8,312 nt of DNA. It comes from Thermoflexales bacterium (GTDB lineage: Bacteria > Chloroflexota > Anaerolineae > S140-20). The notes under the pieces were generated by a model. It was given only the letters and a program-made list of their open reading frames with translations. It did not search any database and was not told the DNA's origin. A program made the translations under genes and the position numbers. Below, piece after piece: positions 1 through 4,793 of the stretch (positions are counted from its first letter, which is position 1; each line of letters starts with the position of its first letter). The stretch covers positions 1-8,312 of the forward strand of contig WFUY01000153.1 of the NCBI GenBank assembly GCA_015484715.1, written 5' to 3'.

Positions 1-2
1 CC

Positions 3-152
3 AAAGAGGCGGCCGACCACTTCGCCGCCCACTACACGGCCAAGCCCCTTCGGCGGGCTTTGCACCGAGTTCAACACTTGGTGGAGGATCTGGTCAAGGA
101 GACCGCACGGGAAGCCGACGGGGGAGTCTCGGATGAGTCAACGGCCCCGTAA
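3..152 (+). CDS. C-terminal fragment of an unrecognised protein
   Basis: The frame is open from the window edge to a TAA at 150-152 and encodes about 49 residues (K-E-A-A-D-H-F-A-A-H-Y at the visible start). The fragment is hydrophilic and helix-prone, with many Arg, His and Glu, and ends in an acidic, probably disordered tail. No family motif is recognisable and the N-terminus lies outside the window, so no function is proposed. Its stop lies 20 bases inside the next gene, whose start at 133 has a ribosome-binding site within this frame. That arrangement points to translational coupling and supports this being a real gene end. Confidence 0.55.
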   Translation, partial: KEAADHFAAHYTAKPLRRALHRVQHLVEDLVKETAREADGGVSDESTAP

Positions 153-777
153 GACAAGGGAGCAGCAGGATGGCCGACCGGTGATCGTCGTCTTTGGGGG
201 CAGCGCCCCTGTGGCGGGCGATCCGGCCTACGAGGAGGCCCGATACCTGGGTCAGGCCCTGGCACGGGCCGGCTTTGCTGTGGCCAGTGGAGGGTACATC
301 GGCGTGATGGAGGCGGTCAGCCGGGGAGCTTCGGAGGCCGGCGGACACGTGATCGGTGTCACCTGTCAGGCCATCGAGGCGTGGCGGCCGGAGGTGACAC
401 CCAACCGCTGGGTGGCCGAGGAAGTCCGGTTCGCTACCCTTCAGGAACGCATGCGCTACATGCTGGTCCTGGGGGATGGCATCGTCGCCTGTCGAGGGAG
501 CATTGGCACGCTGAGCGAAGTCGCGATGGCCTGGGCGATGCTCCAAGTAGGTGAGATCCCCCCCAAACCCCTGGTGTTGTTGGGAGAAGGATGGTCGGCG
601 TTCCTGGAAGCCTTCCGGGCCGCCTCCTACGTGCGACCGGAGGACCTGGCCCTTCTCCACCTCTCCCCGACCGTCGAGGAAACCGTCACCTTCCTGGTGA
701 AAGCGCTCGGCGCCGAGAGGCCCGATGCGAGATCATCTCCTGACCCGGCCCTTAACGTTAAGGATTCAACGGTTTGA
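133..777 (+). CDS. LOG-family (lysine decarboxylase-like / TIGR00725-type) Rossmann protein
   Basis: A 214-residue protein. Residues 17-24 (V-I-V-V-F-G-G-S) form the first beta strand and glycine loop of the LOG fold. S-G-G-Y-I-G-V-M-E-A-V at 52-62 matches the family's G-G-x-x-G-x-M motif. R-G-S-I-G-T-L-S-E at 121-129 aligns with the catalytic P-G-G-x-G-T-x-x-E signature but has Arg for Pro and Ser for the second Gly. Canonical LOG enzymes are cytokinin-riboside or purine-nucleotide 5'-monophosphate phosphoribohydrolases; the divergent TIGR00725 branch has been linked by homology to molybdenum-cofactor carrier proteins. The altered signature makes a binding or carrier role as likely as hydrolysis. 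The start has a purine-rich GGGGGAG site at 120-126 and overlaps the preceding gene. The last 25 residues (from about 190) are low-complexity and lie outside the domain. Confidence 0.8.
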   Translation: MSQRPRKTREQQDGRPVIVVFGGSAPVAGDPAYEEARYLGQALARAGFAVASGGYIGVMEAVSRGASEAGGHVIGVTCQAIEAWRPEVTPNRWVAEEVRFATLQERMRYMLVLGDGIVACRGSIGTLSEVAMAWAMLQVGEIPPKPLVLLGEGWSAFLEAFRAASYVRPEDLALLHLSPTVEETVTFLVKALGAERPDARSSPDPALNVKDSTV

Positions 778-917
778 GGAGGCATAGCCCCAGCTCAGCA
801 CGGATTTCCGGGAACCGGAGTTTGCGTAGATGGCTTTTGAATTTGAAAAGGAGAGAATTCTTGGAGCTTGCGAAAGCTCTGGCAAGCCGGATGGAATATG
901 ATGGCTATTGAGGACAG
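778..917 (+). other. Intergenic region with two small hairpins
   Basis: 140 bases between two genes on the same strand. Two perfect inverted repeats are visible: TCCGG / CCGGA at 807-811 and 815-819 with a GAA loop, and GAGCTT / AAGCTC at 864-869 and 874-879 closed by a GCGA (GNRA-type) tetraloop. Neither is followed by a T-run, so they do not look like intrinsic terminators. No convincing -35/-10 pair was found. The 835-860 stretch is clearly more A+T-rich than its surroundings. A structured leader for the downstream gene is possible but unproven. Confidence 0.35.
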
Positions 918-1592
918 ATGATGGACGAAGTCTACCGGTTACCCCTCTTCCCCCTGCATACGGTGCTCTTCCCCGGCCAGACGCTGCCGCTGCACATCTT
1001 CGAGCCCCGCTACCAGCTTATGGTTCACCGCTGCCTGGCGGAAGAGATCCCCTTTGGCGTGGTCCTGATCCAGGAAGGTGTTGAGGTCGGCGGTTCGGCC
1101 ATTCCTTACACCGTGGGCACCCTGGCCCGCATCACCGACGTTGAGCCCTTGTCCGGCGGTCGGATGAATATCACCGCTGTGGGGGAGCATCGTTTCCACC
1201 TCCACCGTTACGACGAGACCCAGGAACCCTACCTGGTGGGCGATCTGATGCTCTGGCCTTGGGGAGACCTGAGCCCGCCGGCCCCCTCTTTGCTGCTGGC
1301 TGTGCAGTCGGCCTTGGAGCAGTACCTGACCCTTCTCTCCCGTCTCACAGGCGAGGCCTTTTACCTAGACGAGATCCCTCTGCATCCGGCCACTCTGGCT
1401 GTGCTGACCGCCATCACACTCCAGGTGCACCCCAGGGAGAAGCAGCGTCTGCTGGAGCAACCCACCATCCGCCAGATGCTGGAGTACGAACGGCAACTGT
1501 TGAAGGAAGAGAACCAGGCGTTGCAATTCCTCGTGGCTGCTGGCCCGCCCCCTGAAGAAGATGAAGAGAGCTTCTTCTTCTCCATCAACTGA
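918..1592 (+). CDS. LON peptidase substrate-binding (N-terminal) domain protein
   Basis: A 224-residue stand-alone LON N-terminal domain protein (PF02190 type). The diagnostic opening L-P-L-F-P-L-H-T-V-L-F-P-G-Q at about 8-21 is followed by L-P-L-H-I-F-E-P-R-Y and F-G-V-V-L-I, then G-x-x-A-R-I and a G-E-x-R-F strand typical of the beta-rich domain. A helical half follows, and the C-terminus is a charged tail (P-P-P-E-E-D-E-E). There is no AAA+ or Ser-Lys protease domain, so it is not a Lon protease. Such proteins are thought to bind unfolded substrates or act as adaptors; their role is poorly defined. Two adjacent ATGs are possible. The GAGGA at 910-914 is 3 bases from ATG 918 and 6 from ATG 921, so the second may be used. 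The 3' end overlaps the metallopeptidase gene by 32 bases. Confidence 0.85.
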   Translation: MMDEVYRLPLFPLHTVLFPGQTLPLHIFEPRYQLMVHRCLAEEIPFGVVLIQEGVEVGGSAIPYTVGTLARITDVEPLSGGRMNITAVGEHRFHLHRYDETQEPYLVGDLMLWPWGDLSPPAPSLLLAVQSALEQYLTLLSRLTGEAFYLDEIPLHPATLAVLTAITLQVHPREKQRLLEQPTIRQMLEYERQLLKEENQALQFLVAAGPPPEEDEESFFFSIN

Positions 1593-2037
1593 TCCATCAT
1601 TAGCCGATCTCTCCCCTGGGTCCGAAGTCCTCGTCCTGAGAAGGGACGACCTGGAGGCGATCATTGCCCAGGCACGGGCGGAGTATCCCAATGAAGCCTG
1701 TGGGCTTCTGGGCGGGCGCGGCGGTCGGGTTGAGCGGGTCTACCCCACCCGCAATGCCTTGAATAGCCCCGTCCGCTATCGGGTGGCCGAGGAAGACCTA
1801 CTGGCAGCCCTGTTGGACATGGAGGCCCGGGGATGGGGGCCTGACCCTCTAGGCATCTACCACTCGCACCCTCACGGTCCTGAAACCCCCTCGGCCACCG
1901 ACGTGGCCGAGTCCTTCTACCCCGATTCCATCTACCTGATCGTTTCCCACGTGGCGCGAGAGAGACCGGTCATCCGTGCTTTCCGCATCGTGGAAGGGCA
2001 AGTGCGGGAGATCATGGTGCAGATCGTGCCGGTCTAG
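1561..2037 (+). CDS. JAB/JAMM (MPN+) zinc metallopeptidase
   Basis: A 158-residue protein with a complete JAMM catalytic set: Glu45 in P-N-E-A-C-G-L-L, then H101-S-H103-P-x6-S111-x2-D114, matching H-x-H-x7-S-x2-D exactly. The Zn2+ ligands would be His101, His103 and Asp114, with Glu45 as the catalytic base. Bacterial and archaeal stand-alone JAMM proteins remove C-terminal adducts from ubiquitin-like or sulfur-carrier proteins (ThiS/MoaD type; Mec+ and desampylase examples), often in cysteine or cofactor sulfur metabolism. No sulfur-carrier partner gene is visible here, so the substrate is unknown. The ATG at 1561 lies inside the LON gene in another frame, with a GAAGAAG purine stretch just upstream, which suggests translational coupling. 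The first 20 residues are Ser/Pro-rich and precede the domain. Confidence 0.87.
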   Translation: MKRASSSPSTDPSLADLSPGSEVLVLRRDDLEAIIAQARAEYPNEACGLLGGRGGRVERVYPTRNALNSPVRYRVAEEDLLAALLDMEARGWGPDPLGIYHSHPHGPETPSATDVAESFYPDSIYLIVSHVARERPVIRAFRIVEGQVREIMVQIVPV

Positions 2038-2049
2038 CGTTGTGATACG

Positions 2050-2070
2050 CCCGGCGCGAGGCCGGCCGGG
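2050..2070 (+). other. GC hairpin upstream of the regulator gene
   Basis: CCCGGC (2050-2055) and GCCGGG (2065-2070) are perfect inverted repeats with a 9-base loop, lying between the JAMM gene stop and the regulator's ribosome-binding site. There is no downstream T-run, so it is not a classical terminator. It could attenuate or insulate expression; that is inference. Confidence 0.3.
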
Positions 2071-2088
2071 GGCTCCAGGAGGCCAGCT

Positions 2089-3243
2089 ATGGATGAGATC
2101 TCACGTCTCTTCGCATGCACTGGGGATGGTGTCTGGGCCGTGGATGCGGACTACCGCATCGTGCTGTGGAATTCGGTGGCCGAGGAACTGCTGGGATATA
2201 CCGCGTCTGAAGCGGTAGGACAGCTCTGCCACGAGCTCCTGAAAGGCCGCACTTCGGAGGGGAAGCCCCTCTGCAAGGTCGGCTGCGCGATCATGGGGCA
2301 GGCCCGGCAACGGAAACCGGTGCGCTGCTTTGACCTCCTGATCCACAGCCGGACGGGCGCGGTCCGGCGGGTCAGCGTCAGCATCGTCGCCGTCCCCGCC
2401 AAGTCCGACGGCCACCAAATGTCCGCGCTGGTGCACCTCTTCCGACCGGCTCAGGAGAGGCTGATCTGCCCCCCTTCGTTGCGCATCCGTCTCCTAGGGC
2501 GGACGGAAGTGCAGCGGGCCGACGGGTCCACCGTGGATGGTCCCCTCTGGCGTCGGGCGAAAGTACGGGCACTGCTGGCCTTTTTGGTCCTCCACCGGGG
2601 GCAGCTCGTGCACCGCGATGCGGTGATCGAGGCATTGTGGCCCCACCTGGACTACCCGGCTGCCCTTCGCAACCTGAACACCACCGTCTACAACCTGCGC
2701 CGGAGCCTGGAGCCTTCTATCCGGCGAGGGGCCGATTCCCACTACATCCGCTACGAAGGAGACTGCTACTACCTGGACGACGGCCCCGGTCACTGGTTGG
2801 ATGTGGCTGCCTTCGAGACCCTGATGGGGCAAGCCCGGCGGGAGTCCAATCCACGCCGAGCGATGGCCCTCTACCGGGAAGCCCTGGTCCTCTACCGGGG
2901 GGATTTTCTGGCAGACCTCCTGGGCCATGACCTCCGCTGGTGCTGGGTGGAGCGGGAACGGCTGCGAGAGCTCTACCTGATGGCGCTGGAGGAGTTAGGG
3001 AGTCTGTGTGAGCAGGAGCAGCAAGACCAGGAGGCCATCAGCCTTTACCTCAGGGTGATGGCTATGGATCCCTGCCGGGAGACGGTAGGCCGACGACTGA
3101 TGCGGCTGGCCATACGTCAGGGCGATCGGGCGACCGCCGTGGCCCACTACCGCCGCCTGGCCGATGCCCTCTGGCAGGAGCTCAAGGTCCCGCCAGACCG
3201 AGAGACCCAACGGCTCTACCGGATAGCCCTTCAGGAGCGTTAG
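2089..3243 (+). CDS. PAS - winged helix - BTAD transcriptional activator (SARP/AfsR-like)
   Basis: A 384-residue regulator. Residues 1-120 form a PAS domain (D-G-V-W-A-V-D, then W-N-S-V-A-E-E-L-L-G-Y). Residues 130-225 are an OmpR/SARP-type winged helix (L-R-I-R-L-L-G, then W-R-R-A-K-V-R-A-L-L-A-F-L, then R-N-L-N-T-T-V-Y-N-L-R-R). Residues about 235-380 are the helical bacterial transcriptional activation domain (BTAD). The PAS part carries Cys47, Cys62, Cys66 and Cys80, which could ligate metal or sense redox state; this is inference. SARP proteins bind direct heptamer repeats spaced 11 bp next to the -10 box and recruit RNA polymerase. Exactly such repeats lie 18 bases after this gene's stop, before the hydrogenase operon, so hydrogenase is the likely target. 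The start is set by AGGAGG at 2077-2082, six bases before the ATG. There is no histidine kinase or receiver domain, so sensing is presumably by the PAS itself. Confidence 0.88.
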   Translation: MDEISRLFACTGDGVWAVDADYRIVLWNSVAEELLGYTASEAVGQLCHELLKGRTSEGKPLCKVGCAIMGQARQRKPVRCFDLLIHSRTGAVRRVSVSIVAVPAKSDGHQMSALVHLFRPAQERLICPPSLRIRLLGRTEVQRADGSTVDGPLWRRAKVRALLAFLVLHRGQLVHRDAVIEALWPHLDYPAALRNLNTTVYNLRRSLEPSIRRGADSHYIRYEGDCYYLDDGPGHWLDVAAFETLMGQARRESNPRRAMALYREALVLYRGDFLADLLGHDLRWCWVERERLRELYLMALEELGSLCEQEQQDQEAISLYLRVMAMDPCRETVGRRLMRLAIRQGDRATAVAHYRRLADALWQELKVPPDRETQRLYRIALQER

Positions 3244-3261
3244 TCCCCCACCATTCCGCGT

Positions 3262-3283
3262 TGAGGGTTGGGTGAGGGTAGGG
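3262..3283 (+). promoter_or_regulatory. Tandem 11-bp direct repeat, candidate SARP/BTAD operator
   Basis: Two consecutive 11-mers, TGAGGGTTGGG (3262-3272) and TGAGGGTAGGG (3273-3283), differ at one base. They contain two identical TGAGGGT heptamers separated by 4 bp, and the second ends 7 bases before the TATAAT box. Known SARP operators are heptamer direct repeats on the same helix face, 11 bp apart, with the proximal one about 8 bp from the -10. The repeats occupy the place of the -35 element, where only a poor match (TTGAGG, spacer 20) exists. That is expected of an activator-dependent promoter. Binding by the adjacent PAS-BTAD protein is inferred. Confidence 0.6.
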
Positions 3284-3286
3284 GGG

Positions 3287-3292
3287 TATAAT
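3287..3292 (+). promoter_or_regulatory. -10 box of the hydrogenase operon promoter
   Basis: A perfect TATAAT lies in an otherwise G-rich intergenic stretch about 210 bases upstream of the hydrogenase small-subunit start. No -35 match occurs at 16-18 bp; the operator-like tandem repeats take its place. Transcription would begin near 3299 and leave a leader of roughly 200 nt containing a hairpin and a repeat fragment. Confidence 0.6.
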
Positions 3293-3307
3293 GAACCTAT
3301 CCTCACA

Positions 3308-3326
3308 ACCCGACCCCCAATCGGGT
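3308..3326 (+). other. Stem-loop at the 5' end of the hydrogenase leader
   Basis: ACCCGA (3308-3313) and TCGGGT (3321-3326) form a perfect 6-bp stem with a 7-base loop. It starts about 10 bases after the predicted transcription start. It could stabilise the 5' end of the transcript; no terminator T-run follows. Confidence 0.4.
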
Positions 3327-3358
3327 AGAGGAGGAAGGGGGGGAGCCAAGGAGAGGAG

Positions 3359-3451
3359 ATGGGGCCTCCAAGCCCATCCTACGTTGTGCGTGTGACTCTT
3401 CCCCCATTGTCATTTCCGATCCCCCGGTTTGTCCAATTCCATCGGCAGTAA
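3359..3451 (+). CDS. Possible 30-residue leader peptide
   Basis: An ATG at 3359 has a very good ribosome-binding sequence (AAGGAG at 3348-3353, five bases away). It opens a 30-codon frame ending in TAA at 3449-3451, inside the hydrogenase operon leader. The peptide begins M-G-P-P-S-P-S-Y-V-V and is Pro- and Val-rich, with no recognisable family. It may be a translated leader or upstream ORF that modulates the operon, or a chance ORF created by the purine-rich tract. The frame also runs through the partial repeat at 3370-3382, which argues for caution. Confidence 0.22.
   Translation: MGPPSPSYVVRVTLPPLSFPIPRFVQFHRQ
3370..3382 (-). repeat. Fragment of the palindromic repeat family (inverted copy)
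   Basis: Read on the minus strand this is GTAGGA-T-GGGCTT. It matches the left outer stem and first hairpin arm of the complete element at 7968-8014 (GTAGGA-GGGCTT) apart from one inserted base. It looks like a degraded copy left in the hydrogenase leader. Confidence 0.4.
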
Positions 3452-3498
3452 GGACCTTTGTCTCTCCCAGCATGGCGTTACACTACAGGAGGTGGCTT

Positions 3499-4623
3499 AT
3501 GGATCCTTCCTCACCCGGTCTCGAAGGGCATCTGGCCCAACGCGGCATCACCCGCCGCCAGTTTTTAAGGTTCTGTGGCCTGATGGCGGCCACCCTCGCC
3601 CTGCCCGCCCGTTACACCACACGCATCGCTGAAGCCCTGAGCACCGCTCCCCGGATCCCGCTGGTCTGGTTGGAGTTCCAGGACTGCGCGGGTAACACCG
3701 AGTCTTTCCTGCGGGCCACGGATCCCACGGTCGTTGACATCGTCCTCGAGGTGCTCTCGGTCAACTACCATGAGACGATTATGGCCCCTGCTGGCCAGAT
3801 GGCTGAGAAGTCGCTCCAGGACACCGTAGAGCAGTTTCCCGGTCAGTACATCGCCATCGTCGAGGGCGCGATCCCGACCAAGGATGGTGGGGTCTACTGC
3901 ACCATCGGGGGCCGTACCGCCATCGAGATCGTCCGCGAGGTGTGCCGCAATGCCCTGGTCACCATCGCTGTGGGAGCTTGCGCCTGGGACGGTGGCTGGC
4001 CGGCGGCATCACCGAACCCCACAGGGGCCGTGGGCGTCAAGGACGCGGTGCCTGGGCTGAAGAACCTGATCAATATGCCCGGCTGCCCGATGAACGTTGC
4101 CAACCTGACGGCGGTCATCGTGCATTACCTGACCTTTGGGGAGCTGCCGGCCACGGACTCGATGGGACGTCCTCTCTTCGCCTACGGTCACATCATCCAC
4201 AACTACTGTCCCCGCCGGGGCCATTTCGACGCCGGCCGTTTTGTGGAAGAGTGGGGAGACGAAGGCCATCGCCTAGGCTGGTGCCTCTACAAGATGGGAT
4301 GCAAGGGGCCTCAGACCTACTCCAACTGCCCCTCCGTTCAGTGGAACGAAGGGACCAACTGGCCCGTCGGTGCCGGTCACGGTTGCATCGGCTGCTTCGC
4401 CCCGCGCTTCTGGGACACGATGTCTCCCTTCTACGAGCGCCTGCCCAACGTCGAGGGCTTTGGTGTCGAGGCCTCGGCCAACAGGGTCGGTCTGGGCATC
4501 GTCGGTGGCGTCACGGCCGCCTTCGCCGCCCACGGCGTGGTGAGCGCCTTCCGAGCCCGTCGCCACCCTCTGGCCGCTCACGAGGAAGAAGGCCCACCGG
4601 TCCAGACCGACGGCGGCGACTAG
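3499..4623 (+). CDS. hyaA: [NiFe] hydrogenase small subunit, Tat-exported, atypical proximal cluster
   Basis: A 374-residue Fe-S electron-transfer subunit of a group 1 membrane-bound hydrogenase. T-R-R-Q-F-L-R at 18-24 followed by a hydrophobic stretch (to about 37) is a Tat signal. Proximal cluster ligands are Cys63, Cys161 (G-A-C-A-W) and Cys196 (G-C-P-M-N). The fourth, normally the second Cys of C-x2-C, is Asn66 (D-C-A-G-N-T-E-S). Distal cluster: His234, Cys237, Cys262, Cys268. Medial cluster: Cys277, Cys296, Cys299. A weakly hydrophobic C-terminal segment at about 327-351 plus a charged tail fits a membrane anchor contacting the cytochrome b. The start at 3499 is chosen for AGGAGGTG at 3487-3494; an in-frame ATG at 3472 lacks any ribosome site and would add nine residues before the Tat motif. 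The gap of 170 bases before the large subunit is unusually long and structured. Confidence 0.93.
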   Translation: MDPSSPGLEGHLAQRGITRRQFLRFCGLMAATLALPARYTTRIAEALSTAPRIPLVWLEFQDCAGNTESFLRATDPTVVDIVLEVLSVNYHETIMAPAGQMAEKSLQDTVEQFPGQYIAIVEGAIPTKDGGVYCTIGGRTAIEIVREVCRNALVTIAVGACAWDGGWPAASPNPTGAVGVKDAVPGLKNLINMPGCPMNVANLTAVIVHYLTFGELPATDSMGRPLFAYGHIIHNYCPRRGHFDAGRFVEEWGDEGHRLGWCLYKMGCKGPQTYSNCPSVQWNEGTNWPVGAGHGCIGCFAPRFWDTMSPFYERLPNVEGFGVEASANRVGLGIVGGVTAAFAAHGVVSAFRARRHPLAAHEEEGPPVQTDGGD

Positions 4624-4635
4624 CGGCCCGTAACT

Positions 4636-4740
4636 GTTCACCCTCCTGTAGGTTAGGTGCGTTTCCGACGCGAAACCGTGCTTCAAATAGCCCATCGGGG
4701 CTGAAAGCACCCTCGACCGGTGACCTGCGGGAGGGTAAGC
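4636..4740 (+). repeat. Structured inverted-repeat element between the hydrogenase subunit genes
   Basis: Bases 4640-4653 and 4723-4736 can pair over 14 consecutive positions (two as G-U). With flanking bases the stem spans 4636-4655 and 4721-4740 with one mismatch. Inside, GGTGC (4656-4660) pairs with GCACC (4707-4711) and encloses two hairpins: GTTTC/GAAAC at 4661-4665 and 4672-4676, and AGCCC/GGGCT at 4689-4693 and 4698-4702. The result is a cloverleaf-like fold of about 105 nt. Its right arm (4722-4744) recurs with 20 of 23 identities at 8051-8073, so this is probably a copy of a dispersed palindromic element. Its position could alter the small:large subunit ratio through mRNA processing or stability; that is inference. 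Confidence 0.6.
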
Positions 4741-4793
4741 TGAAGATGCTGTGATCCGTGATCCGCAAATTCGTAGCAAGAGGAGGAAGCCCT

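Noticed and set aside
801..900. Riboswitch in the region before the LON-domain gene
   Set aside because: The hairpins with GAA and GCGA loops are suggestive, but no known aptamer core (for example cyclic-di-GMP type) could be matched by eye.
2050..2070. Intrinsic terminator after the JAMM gene
   Set aside because: The hairpin is strong but is followed by a G-rich run and a ribosome site, not a T-run.
3472..3498. Upstream ATG as start of the hydrogenase small subunit
   Set aside because: No ribosome-binding site precedes it, whereas AGGAGGTG lies ideally before ATG 3499; the extra nine residues are not needed by the Tat signal.
3942..4754. 270-codon + strand ORF inside the small-subunit gene
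   Set aside because: Its Arg/Pro-rich translation is a frame shadow of the conserved hydrogenase sequence and runs on into the intergenic repeat.
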